In this document: one piece after another, positions 1-6,755 of the stretch | Position numbering within the stretch: the stretch's first letter is position 1 | How the letters are laid out: each line of letters starts with the position of its first letter | Origin: Thermocaproicibacter sp036844765 | Lineage (GTDB): Bacteria > Bacillota > Clostridia > Oscillospirales > Acutalibacteraceae | Direction of reading: 5' to 3' | Assembly: GCA_036844765.1 (NCBI GenBank) | Contig: DAIUFE010000051.1 | Location: forward strand, 1-11,486 | DNA: 11,486 nucleotides | The notes under the pieces: generated by a model | Told to the model about the DNA's origin: nothing | What the model saw: only the letters and a program-made list of their open reading frames with translations | Database searches by the model: none | Made by a program: the position numbers and the translations under genes

Positions 1-546
1 TCAAAAGGCGGATTTTTCCACCAGGCGGGCGACCTTCAGCACCAGCGCCTGGGTTTTGGCGTCGGGGACCTCGCCGGCCATCACCATCTCCACGGCTTTG
101 CCCAGGGGGATCCTCTCGGCCTCGAGGAACTCGCCCTCGTCCGGCCGCGCCTCGCCGCGCGCGCTCGCCCGGCAGGCGTAGAGGTGGATCACCTCGTCCG
201 TGAAGCCGGGGGAGGGGTAGAGCCTGCCCAGGCCGACGTAGCCTTGGCCGGTCACGCCGGTCTCCTCGCGCAGCTCGCGCTTTCCGGCCTCCAGCGGATT
301 TTCGCCCGGCTCCAGCTTGCCGGCGGGCAGCTCCAGCACCGCCTCGTGATACGGGTAGCGGTACTGCCGCACGAAGTACAGCTCGTTGCGCGCGTTCAGC
401 GCGGCCACGGTCACGCCGCCGGGATGGTCCACGCACTCGCGCGTGACGACCTTTCCGTCCTCCAGCTCCGCCCTGTCCACGTGGAGCGTCAGGATGCGCC
501 CGCGGTAGATGTCGTTGCGGCTCAGCGTCTTTTCGGTCAGCTTCAT
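1..546 (-). CDS. nudF: ADP-ribose pyrophosphatase, Nudix hydrolase
   Basis: The 181-residue protein carries a perfect Nudix box (GX5EX7REUXEEXGU) at residues 76-98, with G76, E82, R90, E91, E94, E95 and G97. The N-terminal half has the ADP-ribose pyrophosphatase look: an HPGGV segment (41-45) and VRQYRYP (59-65) just before the Nudix box, and LYPSPGFTDE (109-118) after it. Enzymes of this group hydrolyse ADP-ribose to AMP and ribose 5-phosphate in the cytoplasm and are regarded as house-cleaning enzymes. Its length is normal for the family. The ATG at 544-546 is preceded by a GAGAGG ribosome binding site. The gene follows ychF after 13 bases on the same strand, so the two are probably cotranscribed. 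The stop codon is the first three bases of the window, so the gene is complete. Substrate choice within the Nudix family is inferred from motif context. Confidence 0.93.
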   Translation of the reverse strand: MKLTEKTLSRNDIYRGRILTLHVDRAELEDGKVVTRECVDHPGGVTVAALNARNELYFVRQYRYPYHEAVLELPAGKLEPGENPLEAGKRELREETGVTGQGYVGLGRLYPSPGFTDEVIHLYACRASARGEARPDEGEFLEAERIPLGKAVEMVMAGEVPDAKTQALVLKVARLVEKSAF

Positions 547-559
547 TTCGCGCCTCTCT

Positions 560-1654
560 TTACACGTTGAAGCGGAACAGCGCCACGTCGCCGTCCCGCA
601 TCATATAATCCTTGCCCTCCGAGCGGACCAGGCCCTTCTCCCGCGCGGCGGCCATGGTGCCGCAGCGCTTCAGGTCGTCGAACGCGACGATCTCCGCGCG
701 GATGAACCCGCGCTCGAAATCCGTGTGGATTTTCCCCGCGGCCTGGGGCGCCTTCGTGCCCTTCCGGATCGTCCACGCGCGCGCCTCGTCCTCGCCGGCC
801 GTCAGGAAGCTGATCAGCCCCAGCAGGCCGTAGCACGCGCGGATCAGCCGGTCCAGCCCCGATTCCTCGAGGCCCATGTCCGCAAGGAAGAGCTTCTTCT
901 CGTCCGGCTCCATGCCCGCGATCTCGGCCTCGGTCTCGGCGCAGATCGGCAGCACCGCGGCCCCTTCGGCCGCCGCGGCCTCCCGCACGGTCCGGAAGAA
1001 CCCGTTGTTCTCCACGCCGCCCTTGAAGTCGCCGTCGCTCATGTTCGCGGCGTAGATCACCGGCTTCGCCGTCAGCAGCGATACGGTCGAGAGCAGCGCG
1101 GCCTCGTCCTCGGTGCACCGTACCGCGCGGGCGGGCTTCCCGGCATCCAGCTCTTTGCGCACCCGCGCGAAGAAATCCAGCTCCTCCTGGTATTTTTTGT
1201 CCGCCTTCAGCATCTTCTTCGTCTTCTCGATGCGCCGGTCCAGCGCCTCCATGTCGGCGAGGATCAGCTCGACGTTCACGGTCTCCATGTCGCGCGCGGG
1301 GTCCACGCCGCCGTCCACGTGCACCACGTCGCCGTCCACGAAGCAGCGCACCACGTGCACCACGGCGTCGCACTCGCGGATGTTCGCGAGGAACTTGTTG
1401 CCCAGCCCCTCGCCCTTCGACGCGCCGCGCACCAGGCCCGCGATGTCCACGAACTCGATCGCCGCGGGCGTGCGCTTCTTCGGGTGATACAGGTCCGCGA
1501 GCCAGTCCAGGCGCCTGTCCGGCACGGCCACGACGCCCACGTTCGGCTCGATGGTGCAGAACGGATAGTTGGCGGCCTGCGCCCCCGCGTTCGTGATCGC
1601 GTTGAACAGCGTGCTTTTCCCCACGTTCGGCAGTCCGACGATGCCCAGTTTCAT
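560..1654 (-). CDS. ychF: Redox-regulated ATPase/GTPase YchF (Obg family)
   Basis: The 364-residue protein is a full-length YchF/OLA1-type P-loop NTPase. It shows the G1 loop GLPNVGKS (7-14), the PFCTIEPNVG switch region (31-40), the G3 motif DIAGL (70-74) followed by GASKGEGLGNKFL (77-89), and an atypical G4 motif NMSD (204-207) in place of NKxD, which is the family feature linked to ATP preference. A helical insert occupies about 130-180, and a TGS domain fills the C-terminus (about 280-364), ending in the characteristic GDVALFRFNV. Members bind ribosomes and act in stress and translation control; the exact role is unsettled. The start ATG has an AGAGGA ribosome binding site about ten bases upstream. 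It lies 37 bases after the acyltransferase gene and 13 bases before the Nudix gene, so a three-gene leftward unit is likely. Confidence 0.97.
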   Translation of the reverse strand: MKLGIVGLPNVGKSTLFNAITNAGAQAANYPFCTIEPNVGVVAVPDRRLDWLADLYHPKKRTPAAIEFVDIAGLVRGASKGEGLGNKFLANIRECDAVVHVVRCFVDGDVVHVDGGVDPARDMETVNVELILADMEALDRRIEKTKKMLKADKKYQEELDFFARVRKELDAGKPARAVRCTEDEAALLSTVSLLTAKPVIYAANMSDGDFKGGVENNGFFRTVREAAAAEGAAVLPICAETEAEIAGMEPDEKKLFLADMGLEESGLDRLIRACYGLLGLISFLTAGEDEARAWTIRKGTKAPQAAGKIHTDFERGFIRAEIVAFDDLKRCGTMAAAREKGLVRSEGKDYMMRDGDVALFRFNV

Positions 1655-1691
1655 AGTGCGGAATCCTCTTTCATCTCAATTTTTGCCCCGG

Positions 1692-2483
1692 TCACGGCGC
1701 GAGCCGCTTCATCAGCGCCGAGATCATCAGCGCCGCGCCGTAGATGACCGGCTGGTGCGCAAGATAGATCAGCAGCGCGTGCTTCCCCAGCCACGAAAGC
1801 GCCGGCACCCGCTGCGGATACAGAAAGGCCGGGAATTTCCCCTCCCGCGCGAGCCGGCCGGTGAAAACGCCCGCCGCGAACACGAACGCCCACGGCAGCA
1901 GCGGAAAATAGTCGGCGCTCGCAAAGCCCGGGCCGGGCAGCCCCAGCGGCGCGAGCCACCCGCTTGCGTAAAGCGCCCCCGGCAGCGGCAGCGAGAGCGC
2001 CCCGCCCGGCCCCAGAAAGCCCGAGGGCACGCCGCGCGTCAGCAGGTAAAGCGCCGCGCAGGCGGCCGGCTGATACCAGGCGAAACGCCGCCGCGCGGCC
2101 TTTGCGGCCGCCCGGCGGTCCAGCAGGCCGCAGGCGACCATGCACACGGCGAGGAAATGCAGGATGCCGAACGTGATGATGTCCTCCGGCAGGAAGACGC
2201 CCGTCACGAGCGTGACGCCCAGCGCGACCGCCAGCAGCTTGAGCCCGCGCCCCAGGTTGGAGTGCGAAAGGTTGCACGCGACGCCGGAGATGAAGATGAA
2301 CATCCCGGCGAAGAACGGCTCCGCCGGCGTGAAGAAGCGGAAGAAATACAGCCCGATCTCGCTGCCGAACAGGAACCCTGCCGTGTAGAACCCGTGGAAG
2401 AAGACCATGCAGAAGACCGCGAATCCGCGCAGCTCGTCCATGCTGTGGATGCGGCCCGACGGCCGCGCGCCGGCCCCGTCCAT
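1692..2483 (-). CDS. Membrane acyltransferase, HGSNAT/DUF1624 (YeiB-like) family
   Basis: This 263-residue polytopic membrane protein has the signatures of the heparan-alpha-glucosaminide N-acetyltransferase catalytic domain family: DELRG (16-20) with a downstream histidine H30 in the first membrane segment, an FISG segment (64-67), FGILH (105-109), and a final WLGKHALLIYLAHQPV segment (231-246). About seven hydrophobic segments are visible. Family members are thought to move acyl groups across the membrane onto surface glycans, but bacterial substrates are mostly unknown, so none is assigned. The ATG at 2481-2483 is supported by a GGGAGG ribosome binding site eight bases upstream. An internal Met15 just before DELRG is the alternative start. 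A strong leftward promoter lies 60 bases upstream. It is the first gene of the probable unit with ychF and the Nudix gene. Confidence 0.87.
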   Translation of the reverse strand: MDGAGARPSGRIHSMDELRGFAVFCMVFFHGFYTAGFLFGSEIGLYFFRFFTPAEPFFAGMFIFISGVACNLSHSNLGRGLKLLAVALGVTLVTGVFLPEDIITFGILHFLAVCMVACGLLDRRAAAKAARRRFAWYQPAACAALYLLTRGVPSGFLGPGGALSLPLPGALYASGWLAPLGLPGPGFASADYFPLLPWAFVFAAGVFTGRLAREGKFPAFLYPQRVPALSWLGKHALLIYLAHQPVIYGAALMISALMKRLAP

Positions 2484-2542
2484 CGCCGCGCCTCCCGCGC
2501 CGCGCGCCCGGGACGGGCGCGCGGAAAATTGGATCGTGCTCC

Positions 2543-2572
2543 ATTATACCATGAAATCCCGCCCGATGGCAA
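2543..2572 (-). promoter_or_regulatory. Leftward sigma-A type promoter for the acyltransferase-ychF-nudF unit
   Basis: Read on the minus strand, TTGCCA (2572-2567, five of six matches to TTGACA) is followed after 18 bases by a perfect TATAAT (2548-2543). A TG one base before the -10 makes it an extended -10. Transcription would start about 50 bases upstream of the acyltransferase ATG. It is one arm of a mirrored pair with the rightward promoter near 2643. Confidence 0.75.
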
Positions 2573-2619
2573 CGGAAAACAGGCATTTCGCCGATTTGCG
2601 GAAACCGCCGCGCGGGGGA

Positions 2620-2648
2620 ATGAAATTCCGTATTTTCCATGGTATAAT
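2620..2648 (+). promoter_or_regulatory. Rightward sigma-A type promoter for the thioesterase-HAD unit
   Basis: A perfect TATAAT (2643-2648) with an extended -10 TG (TGGTATAAT) is preceded, at 17-base spacing, by ATGAAA (2620-2625), which matches the -35 consensus at four of six positions. The predicted start lies about 70 bases before the thioesterase ATG. The segment CATGGTATAAT is exactly repeated in inverted orientation in the leftward promoter (2543-2553). Confidence 0.7.
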
Positions 2649-2724
2649 ACAGAAAAAGAACCGTAGAAGACGCAGAAAACGGGCCCTCCGGATCGCCGCG
2701 GCCCGGGACGGAGGGATCGGCGCA

Positions 2725-3120
2725 ATGGCACGCACCAGACGGACCGAAGAGCACACCGTGACCGAATCGATGCTCGCGCGGAGCATGGGCAGCGGGGACC
2801 TTCCCGTGCTGGCCACGCCCGCGCTGGCGGCGCTGTTCGAGGGCGCGGCCGCCGCGCTCGCGCGGGAGTATCTGGAGGAGGGGCGCACGACGGTCGGCAC
2901 GAAGCTGAACCTCGAGCACACCGCCCCCACGCCCTGCGGCGCGAAGCTGACGGTGGAGGCCGAGCTGACCGGGCGGGAGGGGCGGCTGTTCCGCTTCCGC
3001 CTCACGGCGCGCGACGAAGCCGGCCCGGTCGCCTCGTGCGAGCACGAGCGCGTGAGCGTGAACCCGGAGCGGTTCCTTCAAAAGGCGCAGGCGCGCGGAA
3101 AGGCTTCCGATGAGGCCTGA
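2725..3120 (+). CDS. FlK-like (fluoroacetyl-CoA thioesterase type) hotdog thioesterase
   Basis: The 131-residue protein fits the small FlK-like hotdog thioesterases: GSGDLPVLATPAL (22-34), TTVGTKLNLEHTAPTP (55-70) and a CEHERVSVN segment near the C-terminus. The FlK catalytic triad spacing is kept exactly: T31, E39 and H65 correspond to Thr42, Glu50 and His76 of Streptomyces FlK (spacings 8 and 26). Family members hydrolyse small acyl-CoA esters; only FlK itself is known to be tuned to fluoroacetyl-CoA, so the natural substrate here is open. I chose the ATG at 2725 because a GGAGGG ribosome binding site lies just upstream (from 2710) and the family core begins soon after. The frame stays open further upstream, but that would cross both promoters. 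It overlaps the HAD gene by 11 bases, which suggests translational coupling. Confidence 0.88.
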   Translation: MARTRRTEEHTVTESMLARSMGSGDLPVLATPALAALFEGAAAALAREYLEEGRTTVGTKLNLEHTAPTPCGAKLTVEAELTGREGRLFRFRLTARDEAGPVASCEHERVSVNPERFLQKAQARGKASDEA

Positions 3121-3769
3121 GTATCCCCTCGCGATCTTCGACCTGGACGGGACGCTCACGGATTCCGGCCCCGGCATCATCGGCTCGGTCAGAAAGACGC
3201 TCTCCGCGCTCGGGCGGCCGATCCCCCCGGCGGATATCCTGCGCCGGTTCATCGGCCCGCCCACGTGGAGCAGCTTCCGCGTGCTCTGCTCGATGTCCCC
3301 GGCGGAGGCGGACGGGGCGGTGCGCGTGTTCCGCGGCATTTACGCCGCGGGCGGCGTGTTCGAGAGCAGCGTCTACCCCGGCATCCCTGCGCTGCTGGAC
3401 GGGCTGCGCGCGGCGGGCGCGAAGCTGGCCGTCGCCACCTCGAAGCCCGGCTCGCAGGCGGAGCGGGTGCTGGAGCATTTCGATCTCGCCCGGCGGTTCG
3501 ACCTGCTTTCGGCGGCGGACGAGACCGACCGCTCCGGCGGCAAAGAGGAGCTGATCCGCCCGGCGCTACGGAAGCTGGGCTTCCCCGCGCGCGAAGCCGT
3601 GATGATCGGGGACACGAAGTTCGACGCCTCCGGCGCGGGGAAGGCGGGCGTCGCGTTCATCGGCGTGCTGTACGGCTTCGGCACACGGGAGGAGATCCGC
3701 CGCGCGGGCGGCCGCGTGTTCGCGCGCACGGTGCCGCAGCTTTCCGCGATGCTGCTGCGGGAAGGCTGA
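3110..3769 (+). CDS. HAD-superfamily hydrolase, phosphoglycolate phosphatase-like
   Basis: The 219-residue protein has the full HAD motif set: motif I FDLDGTLTDS (10-19, nucleophile D11 and acid D13), motif II T110-S111, motif III lysine around K145 in GGKEE, and motif IV GDTKFD (167-172). A helical cap lies between motifs I and II (about 20-90), the Gph/PpaX arrangement. Such enzymes remove phosphate from small metabolites such as 2-phosphoglycolate or pyrophosphate; the substrate cannot be read from sequence. The ATG at 3110 lies inside the end of the thioesterase gene and has GGAAAGG upstream within that gene. Length is typical. The next gene starts 41 bases downstream. Confidence 0.92.
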   Translation: MRPEYPLAIFDLDGTLTDSGPGIIGSVRKTLSALGRPIPPADILRRFIGPPTWSSFRVLCSMSPAEADGAVRVFRGIYAAGGVFESSVYPGIPALLDGLRAAGAKLAVATSKPGSQAERVLEHFDLARRFDLLSAADETDRSGGKEELIRPALRKLGFPAREAVMIGDTKFDASGAGKAGVAFIGVLYGFGTREEIRRAGGRVFARTVPQLSAMLLREG

Positions 3770-3810
3770 CCGCGCCGGAGCAAAAACCGGATTCGGAAGG
3801 AGTGGTTCCG

Positions 3811-4206
3811 ATGCTGGAGCGTCACAGCCTCCGGACGGAGGCGGAAGGATTCACGGACATCACCGGGGAGGTGGAGCGGTCGGTGGAGAACAGCGGCGCG
3901 CGGGAGGGCCTGTGCGCCGTGTTCTGCCCGCACACCACGGCGGCCGTCACGATCAACGAGAACGCCGACCCGGACGTGCGGCACGATCTTCTTCTGGGCC
4001 TTGCGAAGGCGTTTCCGGACCGCCCGGAGTTCCGCCACGCGGAGGGCAACTCCGCCGCGCACCTCAAGGCCGCGTGCGTCGGCTCGGGCGTGACCGTGCC
4101 CGTCGGGAACGGGCGGCTGGTCCTCGGCACGTGGCAGGCGATTTATTTCTGCGAGTTCGACGGCCCGCGCACGCGGTATTTTTACGTGAAGGTCCTCCCG
4201 GGCTGA
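3811..4206 (+). CDS. yjbQ: YjbQ-family (UPF0047) protein
   Basis: This 131-residue protein matches the YjbQ/YugU family along its length: CPHTTAAVTINENADPDV (39-56), HAEGNSAAHLKA (76-87), VPVGNGRLVLGTWQ (96-109) and EFDGPR (115-120). H41 and H84 belong to the conserved histidines proposed to bind metal at the trimer interface. The E. coli relative has been reported to show weak thiamine phosphate synthase activity able to rescue a thiE defect, but the physiological role is unknown. The start ATG follows a GAAGGAG ribosome binding site nine bases upstream. It is probably the last gene of the thioesterase-HAD unit, and the next gene downstream is the riboswitch-controlled thiamine transporter gene. 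Confidence 0.92.
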   Translation: MLERHSLRTEAEGFTDITGEVERSVENSGAREGLCAVFCPHTTAAVTINENADPDVRHDLLLGLAKAFPDRPEFRHAEGNSAAHLKAACVGSGVTVPVGNGRLVLGTWQAIYFCEFDGPRTRYFYVKVLPG

Positions 4207-4258
4207 CCGACGCCTGACCATAGCGCCATCAGCCTACCGAAAGGCTGTCAGGCCGCCG

Positions 4259-4387
4259 AAAATCGCGCAAGTCAAGGCGGCAAGCGCCGCAAATGAGGGA
4301 GCATACTCGATGTATGTGACCGAAATTTGCAAGCGCAGCCAACGCAGAAAGCAAAATTGCACCGCAATTTTGCGGTTGCGCGACTTT
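4259..4387. repeat. 129-base structured intergenic element with imperfect terminal inverted repeats
   Basis: The ends AAAATCGCGCAA (4259-4270) and TTGCGCGACTTT (4376-4387) are inverted repeats with one mismatch in 12. Inside are a perfect 10-base stem GCAAAATTGC / GCAATTTTGC (4351-4360 and 4364-4373, loop ACC), a CATAC/GTATG stem (4302-4306 and 4312-4316), and a GCAAAT/ATTTGC pair (4288-4293 and 4325-4330) that encloses it. No T-tract follows the hairpins, so it is not a normal terminator. From memory, similar sequences recur between genes in Clostridia genomes, but I could not check this. A small non-coding RNA or a mobile miniature element are the main alternatives. Confidence 0.6.
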
Positions 4388-4406
4388 ATCGCCGGCCTGC
4401 CGCCGC

Positions 4407-4435
4407 TTGACAAGAGCGCCGCGCCGTTGTATGAT
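4407..4435 (+). promoter_or_regulatory. Promoter of the thiT leader
   Basis: A perfect TTGACA (4407-4412) is followed after 17 bases by TATGAT (4430-4435, five of six matches). Transcription would begin near 4442, immediately before the TPP aptamer, which is the expected placement for a riboswitch leader. Confidence 0.88.
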
Positions 4436-4447
4436 GAACGGCGAAAC

Positions 4448-4546
4448 CGAATATCAGGGGTGCTGGGACGTTCCCGGCTGAGAGAAAGCGGAACCGCGCT
4501 TTTAACCCTTACACCTGATCTGGACAATGCCAGCGGAGGGAAAGCG
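4448..4546 (+). ncRNA. TPP riboswitch (THI element)
   Basis: The conserved THI-box blocks are present in order: CAGGGGTGC (4455-4463), CTGAGA (4478-4483), ACCCTTACACCTGATCTGG across about 4505-4523, ACAATGCCAGCG (4524-4535) and GGAGGGAA (4535-4542). The optional P3a stem CTGGGA/TCCCGG sits between the first two blocks. The aptamer binds thiamine pyrophosphate. A perfect intrinsic terminator starts about 12 bases later, so the mode is transcription termination when TPP is plentiful. The outer boundaries are approximate. The controlled gene is thiT. Confidence 0.95.
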
Positions 4547-4557
4547 AAGAATCCGAT

Positions 4558-4590
4558 CGCCCCCGCGGCATTTCCGCGGGGGCGTTTTTT
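4558..4590 (+). terminator. Riboswitch expression-platform terminator
   Basis: A perfect 11-base stem CGCCCCCGCGG / CCGCGGGGGCG (4558-4568 and 4574-4584) with loop CATTT is followed directly by six T residues (4585-4590). Its place just after the TPP aptamer makes it the regulated terminator of the thiT leader. Confidence 0.95.
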
Positions 4591-4645
4591 CGTCCGCACC
4601 CCCCGGTCCGGTTTCCTCCCTTTCCCCGGCGCCGCGCGCGGCGCC

Positions 4646-4748
4646 TACAGCAATTCCATTTCAATTTGCGAAAGATGATGTGTTTTCCCCCCGCCGAAGG
4701 CGGGGGGAAAACAAAAAACCACTTGCATAATCAATTGGAAATGCTGTA
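4646..4748 (+). repeat. Palindromic TA-ended miniature element, copy 1 (103 bases)
   Basis: The ends TACAGCAATTCC (4646-4657) and GGAAATGCTGTA (4737-4748) are inverted repeats with one mismatch in 12. The centre is a perfect hairpin, GTTTTCCCCCCGCC (4682-4695), loop GAA, GGCGGGGGGAAAAC (4699-4712), with arms of 36 bases on each side. A second copy, inverted, lies at 6756-6857. The element sits in the thiT leader between the regulated terminator and the ribosome binding site, so read-through mRNA would carry it. Six A residues, not T residues, follow the hairpin on this strand, so it is not a standard terminator. Confidence 0.82.
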
Positions 4749-4781
4749 AATTTTATGATCCTATTCTTGGAGGGATACATC

Positions 4782-5369
4782 ATGTCGGATCAAAACAGAT
4801 CGGGGCTGAACGCCGCCAACCTGCGGCTGGTGGAGAGCGCGATCCTGCTGGCGCTCGCGACGGTCCTCAGCCTGGTCAAGGTCTACCAGATGCCGCTGGG
4901 CGGCTCGGTCACGCTGTGCAGCATGCTGCCCGTGCTGGTGCTCGGGTACAAATACGGCCCGAAATGGGGGCTGCTCACCGGCTTCGTCTACGGGGTGATC
5001 CAGCTTCTGCTGGACCTCAGCGCGGCCCTTTCCTGGGGCCTGACGCCCGCCGCGCTCACGGCCTCCTTTATCTTCGATTACGGCCTCGCGTTCGCGGCGC
5101 TGGGCCTGGCGGGCATTTACGGCAAGGGCTTCCCGCAGTTCGTGGGCGGGCTGACCACCGCCGTCGTGCTGCGCTTCGCGTTCCACGTGATCTCCGGCGT
5201 GACGGCCTACGCCTCGTGGCTGCCGGAGGAATGGGGCGGCCATCTGTTCCTTTACTCCCTCGCCTACAACGGCTCCTTCCTCCTGCCGGATTTCCTGATC
5301 TGCCTCGTGGTCGGCGTCGCTCTCTACCGCCCGCTCCGCCGCTTCCTTGAACCCGCGGGCAAAGCCTGA
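4782..5369 (+). CDS. thiT: ThiT, thiamine-binding S component of an ECF transporter
   Basis: This 195-residue membrane protein has about six hydrophobic segments and the ThiT signature MPLGGSVTLCSMLPVLVLGYKYG (37-59), FDYGLAFAALGLAG (98-111), FHVISG (134-139) and AYNGSFLLPD (161-170). H135 and the Y162-N163 pair correspond by context to thiamine-contacting positions in Lactococcus ThiT. The protein captures thiamine outside the cell and needs a shared EcfA-EcfA'-EcfT energising module, which is not in this window. I start it at 4782 because GGAGGG (4769-4774) is ideally spaced; the in-frame ATG at 4755 would add nine residues and has no ribosome binding site. The upstream TPP riboswitch and terminator independently support a thiamine role. 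Confidence 0.96.
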   Translation: MSDQNRSGLNAANLRLVESAILLALATVLSLVKVYQMPLGGSVTLCSMLPVLVLGYKYGPKWGLLTGFVYGVIQLLLDLSAALSWGLTPAALTASFIFDYGLAFAALGLAGIYGKGFPQFVGGLTTAVVLRFAFHVISGVTAYASWLPEEWGGHLFLYSLAYNGSFLLPDFLICLVVGVALYRPLRRFLEPAGKA

Positions 5370-5386
5370 TTCGGCCCGCCCCGGCA

Positions 5387-5407
5387 GCGGCCGGCTTTGC
5401 CGGCCGC
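5387..5407. terminator. GC-rich hairpin between convergent genes
   Basis: A perfect 9-base stem GCGGCCGGC / GCCGGCCGC with loop TTT lies in the 48-base gap between the ends of thiT and the leftward LysM-GH18 gene. A second hairpin, GGCAGGC/GCCTGC (about 5411-5426), overlaps the end of the latter gene. Neither has a T-tract, so a bidirectional terminator function is inferred only from position. Confidence 0.4.
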
Positions 5408-5417
5408 CGCCGGCAGG

Positions 5418-6710
5418 CTATGCCTGCGCCGGACGCTTGACGACGTCGAAGGTGCCGTCGACCACCAGCCAGTTCTGGGGGAAGAATGCGTTCACCGTCC
5501 AGTAGCTGACGCCGGCGAGGCCGAAGCTGTGGGCCAGCTCCAGCTTGGCGCGGATGCTGCGCGCGTCCTCGAACCAGACCTCGTGCCTTCTGCCCTGGGA
5601 ATCGTAGTAGTGGAAGTACGGCGCCTGGGCCTCCTCGTCGTACTGGATCTGCGCGCCGACGCGTTCGGCGAGGGCGACGGCGCCCACGTTGGAGACCGGG
5701 CGCGCCGAGGAGCCCTGCACGAACGGCAGCGTCCAGTCGTAGCCGTAGTTCGGGATCCCCATCAGAATTTTTTCCGGCGGGATGGCGGTGACCGCGTACT
5801 CCAGCACCTGCCGCACCCGGTTCAGCGGGGCGACCGCCATGGGCGGGCCGTAGGTGTAGCCCCATTCGTAGGTCATCAGGATCACGCGGTCGGCCAGCTC
5901 GCCGTGGACGGGGTAATCGTGCGCCTCGTAGAGCAGACCCGGCTGGTCCGCGGAAATTTTCGGCGCGAGCGACGTGGCGACCCAGTACCCCAGCGGATGC
6001 AGCCGCTCGACGGTCTTCCGCAGGAAATTGTTGTAGGCCTCCCGGTCCTCCGGGCGGATGTACTCGAAATCGATGTTCAGGCCGTAGTATTTCTGCCCGC
6101 CGCCGAGCGCGCCGACGATGTTGTCCAGCAGCCGGTCCTGCACGGCCTCGTCCGAGAGGATGGCGTGCGCGATGTCGCTGCTGAAGCCGCCCTCCGGCCG
6201 CAGGTTCGTGACGGCCATCATCGCGGCCGTCCCCTGCGCCCGCGCCGCCTCCACCGCGCGCGCGTCGTCCAGCGAAGACAGGCTCCCGTCCGCGCGGGCC
6301 TCGTAGCTGAACAGGGTCAGATAGGTCAGAAACGGCAGCGTCCACCCGAGCGTGCGGTCGGGGATGTTGGCGAACGCATAGCCGTTGACCTCCGCGCTGC
6401 CGAGCCGCGGGAGCGTGACCGGGATCACGAGCGACTGCCCCGCCTGGATGCGCGCCGGGTCGGTGACCGACGGGTTCGCGCCCAGCAGTTCCTCCTGGGT
6501 GACGCCGTACAGCCGGGCGATGCCGTAGATGCTCTCGCCCGGCCGCACCGTGTGGGCGACGCTTTCCGCCGGGAGCACCAGCGTCTGCCCCACCACGAGG
6601 CTGGCCGGATTCTCCAGCCGGTTGTTGCCGATCACGTCCTCCGCGGAAACGCCGTACCGCCGGGCGATGCCGTACACGCTGTCGCCCGGCCGCACCGTAT
6701 AGATGACCAT
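5418..6710 (-). CDS. yaaH: Two-LysM plus GH18 protein, spore cortex-lytic YaaH/SleL type
   Basis: The 430-residue protein starts with two LysM peptidoglycan-binding repeats (about 3-47 and 52-96: YTVRPGDSVYGIARRYGV and HTVRPGESIYGIARLYGV), followed by a glycoside hydrolase 18 barrel (about 108-425). The catalytic region is GLNIDFEY (210-217), with the proton donor E216 and D214; the first acidic position of the DxDxE consensus is N212. LMTYEWGY (278-285) and MGIPNYGYDW (317-326) are further GH18 strands. There is no signal peptide, as in Bacillus YaaH/SleL, which are placed in the spore rather than secreted and cut cortex peptidoglycan as N-acetylglucosaminidases during germination. The ATG at 6708-6710 has an AGGGGA ribosome binding site seven bases upstream; a longer frame of 40 more codons would run into the palindromic element. 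A vegetative wall role cannot be excluded. Confidence 0.93.
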   Translation of the reverse strand: MVIYTVRPGDSVYGIARRYGVSAEDVIGNNRLENPASLVVGQTLVLPAESVAHTVRPGESIYGIARLYGVTQEELLGANPSVTDPARIQAGQSLVIPVTLPRLGSAEVNGYAFANIPDRTLGWTLPFLTYLTLFSYEARADGSLSSLDDARAVEAARAQGTAAMMAVTNLRPEGGFSSDIAHAILSDEAVQDRLLDNIVGALGGGQKYYGLNIDFEYIRPEDREAYNNFLRKTVERLHPLGYWVATSLAPKISADQPGLLYEAHDYPVHGELADRVILMTYEWGYTYGPPMAVAPLNRVRQVLEYAVTAIPPEKILMGIPNYGYDWTLPFVQGSSARPVSNVGAVALAERVGAQIQYDEEAQAPYFHYYDSQGRRHEVWFEDARSIRAKLELAHSFGLAGVSYWTVNAFFPQNWLVVDGTFDVVKRPAQA

Positions 6711-6755
6711 CGAAATCTCCCCTCTCCCGCCGCGTTTCACGTTCCGGTCCGTCCT

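Noticed and set aside
509..1747. A 412-codon plus-strand frame opposite ychF.
   Set aside because: ychF is unmistakable on the minus strand; the His/Arg/Val-rich antisense product is a composition artefact.
2407..2724. An upstream in-frame extension of the thioesterase gene.
   Set aside because: It would start before the promoter and overlap the acyltransferase gene; the ATG at 2725 has a proper ribosome binding site and matches family length.
1651..3339. A 562-codon minus-strand frame spanning the divergent promoter region.
   Set aside because: It crosses both promoters and covers three real genes in the wrong phase or strand.
4310..4678. A 122-codon plus-strand frame over the structured repeat and riboswitch.
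   Set aside because: It translates RNA structure and a terminator; the riboswitch, promoter and terminator explain the sequence better.
4682..4712. The 14-base hairpin of element copy 1 as a second intrinsic terminator.
   Set aside because: It is followed by six A residues rather than a T-tract, and copy 2 has the same arrangement, so it is a property of the repeat.
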